The notes beneath the pieces were generated by a model. The model saw only the letters and a list, made by a program, of their open reading frames with translations. It was not told where the DNA came from and ran no database searches. Below, in pieces: positions 10,018 to 20,066 of a stretch of 22,775 nucleotides of DNA. The translations under genes and the position numbers were made by a program. The DNA is from Bigelowiella natans CCMP2755 (lineage: Eukaryota; Cercozoa; Chlorarachniophyceae), in the NCBI GenBank assembly GCA_000320545.1, contig ADNK01003101.1, forward strand, positions 1-22,775. Reading direction: 5' to 3'. Numbering within the stretch: position 1 is the first letter of the stretch; every line of letters begins with the position of its first letter.

Positions 10018-11788
10018 ATGACTTATGCTGTTAGTGATTTAAAAAAAAACAATATCATCGTATTTATATCAGCAACAAGTACAAATCCTTTGCATACGGT
10101 GACTAAAATCTGCATTCTGCGTGCTGAGTACATGTTGTGCGCATCATAGCAACATCTCGGACCTTTGACCGTCGAGCTTCTAGATAACCCCTCTCCAAAG
10201 CTCCATTCCATCAAGTTTTCGCCTGATCCCGATTGGGTAGTAGTTGTTTACTTTTTGAATGTCAGTAAAGCTCTTAGAATTTAGAGTTTTAAACTGCTCT
10301 GTCTCTATATATGCATGCGGTTTGGGATGACTTATGAAGAAAATTCCCTGTTACTGTACCGTATAATCGATCATAAAAAAGTATGAATGATGATTAATAA
10401 ATGACCTCTAATATGTAAGTGAGACTGCCTTAGGGTTCTCTTAGGGTTCTCTTCATATTTTGCGACAACAACGCTTGTTTAGAGTAAATCAAAATAAAGT
10501 CTTTGCTTATAGCTAACATTGTTTTTTCTCTCCTCCTCCTCGTGTCGGTTTTTTTGGTGCACATCCGTTTTTCAGAATACGTGTGCCATGCATGTCTTCA
10601 GTATGTTTCTCCTCAAGCTGCTCTGCGGTATCGACGACCTAGCTGTGGTGGGGCCTGCTGAAAATTACGTGGAAAACAGAAGAGAGGATGAAGAGGCAGA
10701 TTCATCAATTTATATTTGTCTGTGTTTTGTGTGGTGAACATCCACTTCAGCTGACGTCACTCGTGGGAACCAAATCTCGTCGTCAAAACAACATCAACTG
10801 TGCTTTGTACCTCAGCTTCCTCTCATTCATTGGTCGTTAATAACATGTTATCCCAGTGCATGTTACCATCGGCAAGCATCGTCACTTTCAACCCCTCCTC
10901 CCACTCCTGCCACTAAGACTCATCGATATTTGGCTATTTTCTCGTATACCACAGGCATGGCATCTTGGATCGTCGCACAACTCACGTACTCCTTGATGAA
11001 CGATGTGCTAGACGATGGGTATGGTGGACTCGTGAAGATAGGAAGAGTAGGTCTTTCTTAGAGGGCTACCACTCTAACGAATAATGTATATTTTGCAAGG
11101 TTCTGGAACGTGGAGAAAGTCTCTGCGATGCTATGCGGAAGTAGTAGTTTTTCTTCTTCTCCTCACGTTGCATGCCTCTGCTCACCCACACGCGTACGCA
11201 AAAATGGTGATGATTTAGAATTTGTCACTCTGGTCATATATATGTGTAGAGTAATTAAAATTTGAGAAATGCTCCTCTCTCTCTCTATCTCTCTCTCTCT
11301 CTCTCTCTCTGACACACAAACACACACACACACACACAAAAGAGCACATGCGCACTCGCACATATATTTTACCATGAATCAATCATATTAGGATTCGATA
11401 AATAGTCAAAAAATACGTCGTTCTCTTAACGAAGTGCTATGCCGCACATATTGCAGGCATTCTGATCATGCTTGGAATCAAGGAGTATTTTGACGACGAC
11501 GAAGACGATGAAGATGAGACCGTGGGAATCGAATATGAAAGCGTTGCTGATATCCTTGAGGATAAGGCCGACAGCAGCCTTGGTCATTTTATCGTCCAAA
11601 TACTCAAATTACCATGCGCTTTTCTTCCAACGACGTTCTATCCCTTCTTTTAGCCCTTTTTTTTAAGAAGTTTTATCAATCATCATTTTTGTACACTTTT
11701 TGCTCTTCACTGGCTTTAATTTCGTCGATTTTGTGTAGCGGTTTGATCTAGACTCCCCCCCCAAACCTCACTTCTCGTAGTAAAGTTT

Positions 11789-11831
<43 letters not shown>

Positions 11832-12112
11832 GATAGAGAGAGAGAGAGGGAGAAATAGAGCATCTATCATCTAAATATCGGAATGTGCCAAAACTTTGCC
11901 CTCGCTACCAGGAAAACGTCGTTTGGTCATCACGAAAAAGCCAGGAGGCACCAATTGTGATGAAAATAATGCTGATAAAACAAGGTGCGCAACGAAAATC
12001 AAAGGATTTGTATGTTTCTTGATACCAAAACAAAACAACATAGAGAGAGATGAAATAGAGAATGGAGAGACGGGGGGGGGGAGGGAGCTTATCCTCCCCT
12101 TCCATTTCCTGT

Positions 12113-12152
<40 letters not shown>

Positions 12153-12616
12153 AGAGATATCAACTCTAGTGCAACATTTCGGAGTTAGTAATAATGTCGA
12201 CAAAACGTCGCCTAAATGCTACATGCGTTCAACTTTGCCCTTCGGCTACTCTTCGCTCCTTCTTCCTCCCCCCCCCAGACTAAAAAATGATGAGGACGAC
12301 GAGGAAGCAGGATGCAATGAGGAAGACGACGACAAGGATAAGAATGTCCTCGCACTTGGCCCCAGCCCAAGTTCATTAAGAAGTGATGTTGCTACTGAAG
12401 GAGTAGCGCCTCCTCCGGTATCGACGAGGACGTCGAGGAGAAATGGTGGGTTGTCACAGGCTGCCGGAGCAGCTTCTGATTATATTTCGCAATTATTAGC
12501 AGAGGGATAGGAGGAGGAGGAGAGAATGCATGATGAAGGCGATGATCAACGGAGATGCAAGATCTAGCTTCTTTGTACGAGTTGGACAATGATGATGATA
12601 ATGATACGTATTTACA

Positions 12617-12658
<42 letters not shown>

Positions 12659-13649
12659 TTGTTTATTATGTATAATATTAAGTGTGTGTGTGTGTATGTG
12701 TGAGAGTGTGTCTGATAAACTACTGGTTCCAGGAGATTTTCGGTATCTGTGGGTGATTTTGATGCTTGCTGTCGACGATTCCGTCGTCTTCGCCTGCATG
12801 ATCCAAGGGTAACGAACGATAGCGACAGCCGCAACACTAATTAAAAAAAAAAAAAAAACAAGGATGGTTCTGAAGGGGAAAACAACGTACGACGTCTTCC
12901 TAAATCAGAGCTCTTGTAGTACGAATTCCTTTGAGAATTTCTCGCATGACAATGACAATGCACTCAAAAGTATGAACGACGCCCAATTAGATTCTACTGC
13001 CACTTGGCCACGATATCCCCCAAAACTCTTATCTTATTTTCTTTTCACTGTGTTGTTCGTTGAATTAGGACTGATATCAACCTTGTTGATGTGCTTCTGG
13101 GGATGTTCCTCGGTGATATATCGATAGTATTGCTCACAAAACAGAACTGCCGTCATTTCTGGGGAGGGGGGGTATTTGACAGCGCTGCTGACCGCATTGA
13201 TGCTTATCATTACAGGAGCCCTTCTAATCGTACTCATTTGCCGCGCTCTGTCATCAATCTCCGCGCTGAATCGAGTAAGGAAAAGTCTCACAATGCAATC
13301 ACGCGGTGTTTGTTCTAACTTCTCCTCCTGCCCCCCCTCCACACTACCAACTGCTACTTAGTGGCTGCAAAAGATCCCCAAATGGATGATCATCGTTGCA
13401 CTTGGTAAACATTACGACGCCGGGCCATGCAACTCCGAGTCAATTGCGACCGTCGTCCTCTCTCATTCTCACTCTCTCTCTCTCCCTCCCTCTCTCTCTC
13501 TCTCTCTCTCCCTCCCTCTCTATCCCTCTCTATCCCTCTCTATCTCCCATCATCATTCCTACCTTCAAAAATAATCGTCATATGATACATGCGTCATATT
13601 ACTAGGTGGCTGGGTTGTATTGACTGGATTTATAAAAATTTCGTTTTGA
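10018..13649 (+). CDS. Multi-pass membrane protein with long acidic loop, ~405 aa, 13 exons
   Basis: Exons are 10018-10098, 10150-10236, 10576-10627, 10955-11046, 11100-11118, 11457-11582, 11912-11984, 12279-12445, 12733-12808, 12863-13090, 13145-13274, 13362-13404 and 13606-13649 (TGA). They total 1218 nt with matching phases. Hydrophobic segments are MFLLKLLCGMASWIVAQLTY, LWVILMLAVDDSVVFACMIQ, LLSYFLFTVLFVELGLISTL, LTALLTALMLIITGALLIVL and WMIIVALGGWVVLTGF. Between the first and second lies an acidic, low-complexity loop of about 130 residues (YFDDDEDDEDE, NEEDDDKDK). The DDxxxFxxM pattern and the closing KIPKWMIIV recall CadD/LysE-type cation exporters, but this is a weak guess and no family is recognised with confidence. 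Exon 5 is uncertain: 11109 is another phase-1 donor, and a longer exon is also possible. Exon 8 can alternatively read through to a stop at 12510. Confidence 0.7.
11271..11338. repeat. (CT)n then (CA)n tract in intron 5 of the membrane-protein gene
   Basis: About 18 CT-type units are followed by CA units, all within the intron between exons 5 and 6. Confidence 0.9.
11790..11848. repeat. (CA)n and (AG)n tracts in intron 6 of the membrane-protein gene
   Basis: Sixteen CA units and a short AG run precede the exon 7 acceptor at 11911 by about 65 bp. Confidence 0.9.
12115..12147. repeat. (TA)n tract in intron 7 of the membrane-protein gene
   Basis: About 16 TA units lie between exons ending 11984 and starting 12279. 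Confidence 0.93.
12625..12705. repeat. (TA)n and (GT)n tracts in intron 8 of the membrane-protein gene
   Basis: About 13 TA units, then a short GT-rich run, lie about 30 bp before the exon 9 acceptor at 12732. Confidence 0.9.
13468..13545. repeat. Long (CT)n-rich tract in intron 12 of the membrane-protein gene
   Basis: Nearly 80 bases of CT and CCCT units precede the last exon. Here the repeat is on the pyrimidine strand and could serve as an extended polypyrimidine tract. Confidence 0.9.
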
Positions 13650-13692
13650 TTGCAGCTATTGCACCTGCACGAGCTTGCCTCGCTTTCACAAA

Positions 13693-13725
<33 letters not shown>

Positions 13726-14893
13726 GAGCAGTCGTATTAGTAGTATCGTGTCCGTAATGAGCTCAACAAGAACATTTGAAAAAGAGAATGAAAACCCATG
13801 TATGAGGCGACTGTGAATGCGCATTGGAATAGGAATTTGACATAAGCTCGTACTGCTTCGATGCTAGAGCTAACATACACATTGTTGAATAATAATGTAA
13901 ATTATTGCGAAACTGGCTGACACTCAAAGCAAGGACAATATGCACAAGGGTTACAATCTTGTCCTGTCTCTATGCTACTAGCAAGTGCCAGCTGCTGGCC
14001 ATGCAACACATGCGCGTGCATGCGCCGCGTGTAATAGCGCCGGTCGATCGAATGATCGACGCGATGTGTCGAAATGAATCCGGCCTCATGTGCGTGTAGC
14101 GCGCGTACGTCTAATGTGCATGATGTACTCTAGTACTACCAATGTGGACAGAGGCGTGTCTACTAGTCTAGACGTGGCCACGACAGCTTGCGAGCATAGA
14201 AGTGTCGTCACAGGCTTGCGGGTGATAATACACACGCTCCTTCTCGCAAACGCACGTATGCAATGTAAAACTTGGTCAACAGTGTGACCACTTGCATGCT
14301 TATCTAGTCATAGTGAGCGCTGGCGCATGTGCGCTTCATATTACATCACCACATTCCGCATTTTAGCAATAGATCAAGTACATATAAGAGCGTGTACAAA
14401 TGCGACTACACTGCGATGATTCACGCTCTTTGTTATTAGATATAACACCAAAATTTAGTTCTTTAGGTTTTCGGCCTCGTCTTTTAGGTGGAGCTTTAAC
14501 TACACCTTCTGTTTTAGCGGTTTTTAATGTCACAAACAACATCAATTATAATTGAAAATATGTTACAGTCTAGCGCAGTCTAGCAGTGTCGCACGTACAT
14601 GCGTATGCAAGTCCATAGCTATCTAGCTGCGTACGTTATGCCCGTCTAGCTAGCCGTAGCAGACGATATAGCAGCAGCGATGTGCTAAATGCACGCACCT
14701 GGCAGCCTTTTTTTATGCCAGGTAGTCACCTTTATGCCGACTTCTTCTGTGCGTATAGCGCACATCATACACACATGCTAGCATGGCAGCCACGCTTGTG
14801 CGCGATGCGACAGCCGTGCGCACGTGCATGTACGACGCGTTCATAGCTAGATAGGCGCGCACATGTACGTACACTAGTACATGCCATGCGCAC
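13650..14893. other. Convergent spacer with a (TAG)n run and palindrome-rich DNA
   Basis: A run of about 11 TAG triplets lies at 13693-13725, just past the membrane-protein stop. From about 13,950 the sequence is crowded with GCATGC, TACGTA, GCGCGC and CTAGCTAG-like words and has no convincing exon, except the AT-rich reading frame at 14363-14545 listed separately. Confidence 0.6.
14363..14545 (-). other. AT-rich reading-frame fragment with an AT-hook motif
   Basis: The frame encodes a basic stretch, VKAPPKRRGRKPKELNFGV, whose RGRKP core matches the AT-hook DNA-binding motif. Codons are strongly A/T-ending (aaa, gaa, gtt, cct), unlike the flanking GC-rich palindromic DNA. No splice-compatible neighbour was found. 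It could be a lone exon, a relic of a mobile or viral insertion, or chance. I do not assign a function. Confidence 0.3.
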
Positions 14894-15925
14894 TCAAGGC
14901 GCACATGCCAAAGCACATCCGACTGGCACAGCGCGACTCATGCTGTCATCGCTGTGTACCGCACATATATGTACGTATATGGACGCTGCATGCACATAGA
15001 TGCATTTTGTGATTATCAACATTTCATGTAAATCGAGAAGTGAATAACCATATGCTGCACATAGAATATTATGATTGGCGTTTGTGAAGCGTGAATCGAA
15101 ATAGAAAAAACCTCTTATTTTCTCTGGAAAAGAGAGGTTTGGCACTACTATCTGGCTGAGATCTGCAGTAGCGATAACCAAGCTCATTTCTTCCCCTGCT
15201 TCACTCTCTTCTTCGGAGTGACAAACTTCATTCCTATTCGTAAAAACATCATCAAATCGGGTGCTACGGATGAGTGCAAATCGAGGAAGCCATAGCAGCA
15301 CTAAACGTGTTGTTGTTGTCCGACTACTCATACTACCACCTAGTAGTTGCACGCGCCTCGCCGCTATCTTCTTCGCCGTTTTGCCATTTGTCGACGTTCT
15401 CTGTCCTCTTGCTGGCAAGCCTTGGGTGTGTCGAATTCCTCGATAACAACGCATTTGAACAAGCCGCATAATATCGGCCTTTTGCTGGTCCTGGGGGTGG
15501 AACATCACGCGTCAGTATGCTCCAGTTGCGACAGAATCGGCGTGTACACAGCAAAGGAACTACAGCTGCTTCTCAGGGCAATGATGACTAAGGTTGCTTC
15601 TCACCCTCAAATCCGTGTCCACAACATATTCGTTCTCCACGGTCTTCTCAATGGTTTGTAGCGTGGTTGGATGTAAGTCCTTAATCTACGTGGCATCGAA
15701 CAACATATTAGTACATTGTCTTCGTCGTCGGGTTTTTAGAGTCAGAGGCAGATAACCGTGTCAGAAGGAGGGATAAGGGAGGTAGTTATAGTCTACCTTT
15801 GTTGTTGGGTTGATGCCTAAGCGTGAGCAGACGGTTTTTGCAAGATGTCTTCCCAGCCCATACACGCCAGTCAGGGACATGCCGATTGACTTCTCATTCT
15901 TAAGGACCACCCCTAACAGTTTCCT
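14894..15925 (-). CDS. RPS13: Mitochondrial-type ribosomal protein uS13 with C-terminal extension
   Basis: This is a small-subunit ribosomal protein at the head of the 30S-type subunit that contacts tRNA and bridges to the large subunit. Exons 15925-15797, 15685-15605 and 15490 onward join in phase 0 and cover the whole S13 domain. Segments are [56 protein letters not shown], and [18 protein letters not shown] followed by STNGKTAKK. The [16 protein letters not shown] and CYRGIRH forms are closer to mitochondrial S13 than to plastid or cytosolic proteins. About 120 residues match the family length. The frame then stays open for about 150 more codons to a stop at 14894, or may be spliced at 15339 (donor gtggta). 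The first coding exon, upstream of 15925, was not settled. A candidate beginning with ATG near 16044 is weak. Confidence 0.9.
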
Positions 15926-17340
15926 CTACAATAAAATATATAGCATCAATTTTAGATTTCATGTAGCGTCAAAAACGACCACTCGCCCCGTCCTGAAATG
16001 GTTATCTCTATTGCGAAAGGCATCATCCATCACACAAGAAAGATGAATGGTTTTCGGACAGGGAAGCAAAACTTGATTTACACAGTCGGTTTGGAAACGA
16101 AAAAATAGAGAGAATTAATTTTTTTAACTTCCTCGCATCTCATGAGGGAGCAGGTGAGGTGTCATGGGAGGCATGCGAGCTGTCTACACGGCATTAAGTA
16201 CGCTCATCTGGGGTGGGTAATCAATTTTAAGACATATGTTGGCAGCTGCGAAAATAGGAAATACATAATTTGAAGGCATTTTACACAAATATTGGATTTT
16301 TTATTGTCGCATTGTGCACAGAACTTCGATGAAGGGACAAGGCTGCACTGCTTGTTTGAAGCCCTGACATGATGTGTGCAACGCACGTGGGACGCACAAT
16401 GATCTTTTGCGCACATCAGATGAGTGTCTGTCATTGACGAAAATGTGTGCCACTGCAGATCAACAATGGTCAACCTAGCAATGCACGTGTGCCTGGCACG
16501 TGCTTGTCACGTGCTAGCGTGTGCTGGTGAGGTGTGCCTGCACATTGCAGGCTGGCACGTGCACGCGTTTTGTGCGGTGCTCGTCGCGCCAATTGAGAAG
16601 TGTCCAAAAGTGAGTGCGACGATTGCGCGCACCCGAGCCGGCTAGCCGGACTAGCGGAAGCAAGTCTAGAAGTGTGTGACAGGCACTCCTACTCAGTGCT
16701 GTCTGACAGAGTTCCCGCGGCGCACACAACAAAACCAAAAAACATCGCGCCACGTGCATTGCAAAAGCCACTGGCGAAGTCCAACTAGCCAATGACACCA
16801 GAACATCCTGGCAAGTGACATGACAAAGTGATGAAGGACATCTAAACAACAGATCAAATTGATGCAACGCATGTGAGTTGGCCAACGTGACAAATGCGTG
16901 CACGCAGCAATTTGATCATGATCAAAGAGCTAAAGAGCTACATAATGTCTTTGCACGTAGCATGTCTCTAGAACCCATCCAATTGGGGCACAGGTGAGGC
17001 AAAATAAGCAATTAAAAAATGTTCGGAGGATCTGTGCAACATGTGATGATGTGACATGATTACCAGAATCACAAATGAGTGCAAAGGGGAGGCGAAAGTC
17101 GGGCATTGGAATTAAATACAGTGCAAAAGAAATTTAAAATGGGTTTTCAAAATAGGTAAAGAATATGTGAAACTTCTTCAAAGAGTATTTCAATCCATTA
17201 TTACCACGAAGGTGCAGTTTCGAAGAAGATTTGCTGTCTTTTTACCGGGGAGTGTAGGACACAAGCGACTGGCTAAAATGGTGAAGGTTCTGCAAATTCG
17301 AGGTTCCGATGATGGGCGTGCTACGTGAAGGATATAACTT
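15926..17340. other. Spacer upstream of uS13, no gene confirmed
   Basis: The left end should hold the first uS13 exon and its promoter. The part at about 16,350-16,920 is rich in CACGTG/GCACGTGC-type words similar to those near 14-15 kb. Open frames there on both strands overlap one another and lack splice support. Confidence 0.5.
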
Positions 17341-18213
17341 TTAGTTGTCGACTTTTACAATCTCTTGTAATAATGAAAAACCTCTAAACTGTTTGCAACA
17401 GCAATAATTCACTACAAATGTGCTTGTGCACTCCCTGCCCTCGTCTAAATGACAAATCAGTATGTTCTCTGTTTTGCAGTTTAGCATACCACCAAGATTG
17501 CTGATAAAGCATGGTCTCACTCTTACCTTCTGGCTGATTTGTTAATTCGCCTCTAATTGGAATGAAGCAAGCCACCCAGGTGCTAATCATTGCAGGGTTT
17601 AAATTATTCCTTTTAAAAGGATAAACGAGTTCCACCTCAAAACTGCCATGCCGCTGATGAGAATTAGCCCAAGAACTAGAACATTTTCAGCACCTGTATG
17701 GAAATCCTAGCTCTCAGCTGTTAAAAAGGTCAACCAAATGAAATTCATAGATTTGAATAGAAACATAGTCATTACTTTGAGGTTGTACAAATTCGCTTCC
17801 TGAATTTGTCCTTGCTCCCATACAGGCCTCTTTTTAGAAAATCAGGCCATATAAATTAGTAACGAAGGTATGGTTCGATATTTCTTGAAAAGGTATTCCC
17901 CTTCCAGTACCAGCGGCCTCAGAGTAAGCATAGAATGCAAAGAAAAGTGTCGCCAGGTGGAATACTGATGGTTTATCGACACGATTCAGTTCATCCTTTC
18001 ATCCTTTCGCTGGTGTGGTGGTAGCTTACTGAAAATGCATTTCAGCCACTTTCGGTTCTGCTTAGCAAATGCCATCAGAAACTATCGAATTATCAAACAC
18101 GCAAATATATTAATGAAAATAGCATCAAAGTCAAAGATAAGGAATACTTCTACTTACGCTTTCGCTTCGGGAAAATCGAGAAAAGAAGTCATTCGGATGA
18201 AATGCTCTAAATA

Positions 18214-18291
<78 letters not shown>

Positions 18292-20066
18292 CTGTGTGTG
18301 AGTGTGTTGCGATATGTTTCTTTCAGTAACGATATTTTCCTCGGATGGCTCTTTGTGAAGGATACGCTACCTGAAATATATCGTTCCTATGGCTCCAAAT
18401 ATAGCTGGTATAGCCATAAGAAACAGCACCTGTGTCTTATTGGTTACAAATTTTCATATAATATAATTATAATATTTCAATCTTACAGACGCATAGATAC
18501 GGAAGGAATCTTCAAGAAGTCTTATCACATTAGCTGATTCACAAAATTAGGGTTCAGTAGCAGGGTGTAAGGAAAGATATTATCTAGACTTACGAGAGCA
18601 CGATTCGCTGTTTTCGCACACGTCACGGAATTCATCATAGCTCAAGCACCTACGTTTAAATAAAAGTTTCACAAAAAAAATTCCTTTTTAAAATATATTT
18701 TGATACTTACTCGACATCCATGCCGTCCTCGAGAAGGCCTGCCCTTATGGAACTGGATTTGGGGACGTTTGTATCACTCTTTTTAAGTTGCAATTTTATT
18801 CCATCGAGGCGTTCATTAATGACTGGAGCACTTGTAGGCGTTGAAGTACTCACAACAACAGTGCAACCCTCTGCATAAATGATACAAAGTAAATCTTGGT
18901 TGGTAGGTGTTGATCAAAATTACCTCGATCTCGGGGATTTCTATCAAAGAAAACCTAGCAAATACAAGTGTAACTTTATCAACAAATGCTACAGGAAACA
19001 CAACAAATTAGTTTACGGTGTTGCATGTGCAAATAGGATCGTTGACACTGAGGCATCTGACCACAGTATTTCTGTGGAAAACATTAGCTCTTGAATGTGT
19101 ACTCTCATGTTTTTTTATTAATGAATTGTTTTACGGGGGAATAGTTGAAAATGTATTAACGCAGATGTTTTCCTCTGAAGTCAAATCGGTGGTATTGCAT
19201 GGAGATAGGTCGAAGTCGTTCTCAGCTGAAATTACCCGTCTTTGTGTTAAACGTGAAATACAAAATACATCCTCTCGTTTATGAAAACCAAAATAAATTG
19301 AAGATACCAACTTCATAAACAATTACAATAATCTAGTTAGTTTAAATTTCAACCTATGTATACTGCAGCAATGAAGAGAATCAAATATATCAGGCCCTAA
19401 TGACAGAAAATACTTATTTCAAGCACGCGCGGTTAATCCTGCTTTATCACCTTCATCATTAGAATGAGGCCTGTAATGTATTCACCGGATGTCTATTATC
19501 ATCAGAGCAAATATGATCAATTGTAATCTCGTTCTATTTGTAGATGTGACCAATGATTCTCCTAAGAAGGGATATCTCTTTGGAGGCTTCTCGGCCTCAG
19601 CCTCTTTTTCTCTTATTTTATATTGCTCCACTTGCTGTTCTGTCTCTCGAATTTGTCTTGCATTTTCAATTTCTTTTTGAAGGAGTTCCTCCCTATTTAG
19701 AGGTTTATTGCGCTGTCGAATCTTTCCATTGGTGTCGCTTTCGCTGATTTGATGAGATCACAAATTTAATGTAAAATTTTTGGTCTCGTACATGTTAAAT
19801 TGTTGACTCACTCTTCATTGACGCCTTTACTTTCTATATCATTCTTATTCGAATTCTTTGCATCTATTCTGCTTTCCATCTTCACATCCCTTTCATCATC
19901 TGCTCCAAGTCTTTTATCGTCAACGCTTTTACCATCGTCTTTTTCACCGTAATTTGCTGTGCCAAAAATTCTATTGCAAATTTAATAAATGGGAAAAGAG
20001 AAAAGGACATTTGCAAAGCAAATATAAGTTATGACATGGAGGGTCTTCAATTTTGTCGTAGACCAT
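17341..20066 (-). CDS. Unknown multi-pass membrane protein with Cys-rich ectodomain, ~490 aa, ~18 exons
   Basis: Exons 5'-3' are 20066-20036, 19956-19812, 19743-19486, 19470-19451, 19225-19161, 19071-19017, 18988-18924, 18868-18711, 18649-18594, 18533-18487 and 18429-18371, then 18204-18158, 18081-18030, 17964-17864, 17829-17776, 17706-17636, 17582-17527 and 17468-17341 (TAA). Phases match except between 18371 and 18204, where one small exon must be missing. A charged cytosolic N-terminus leads into a coiled-coil-like stretch (QKEIENARQIRETEQQ) and a first membrane segment (LQLIIFALMII). A Cys-containing region with an NTT glycosylation site follows. Later hydrophobic segments are VLFLMAIPAIFGAIGTIYF, CIFIFHLATLFFAFYAY and VLVLGLILISGMAVL. 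The tail carries NYCCCKQF. I do not recognise the family. Two separate genes split at the unresolved join remain possible, the second starting at ATG 18075. Confidence 0.65.
18217..18286. repeat. (TA)n and (GT)n tracts in an unresolved intron
   Basis: About 15 TA units and about 16 GT units lie exactly where the exon chain of the unknown membrane-protein gene has its one unresolved join. Confidence 0.92.

Noticed and set aside
10428-10453. Two ttagggttctc copies resembling telomere repeats
   Set aside because: There are only two units with an interrupted motif in the middle of an intron, so it is not a telomere.
11896-12510. Single 204-codon plus-strand exon
   Set aside because: Its middle translates a (TA)n tract. 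Splicing 11984 to 12279 removes the tract in phase and leaves coherent acidic sequence.
16204-16903. Overlapping frames on both strands in the 16.2-16.9 kb region
   Set aside because: Frames are open because the DNA is GC-rich and palindromic. Composition is not protein-like and there is no splice support.
18214-18537. Plus-strand frame starting in a TA/GT repeat
   Set aside because: It is antisense to three phased exons of the minus-strand membrane-protein gene.
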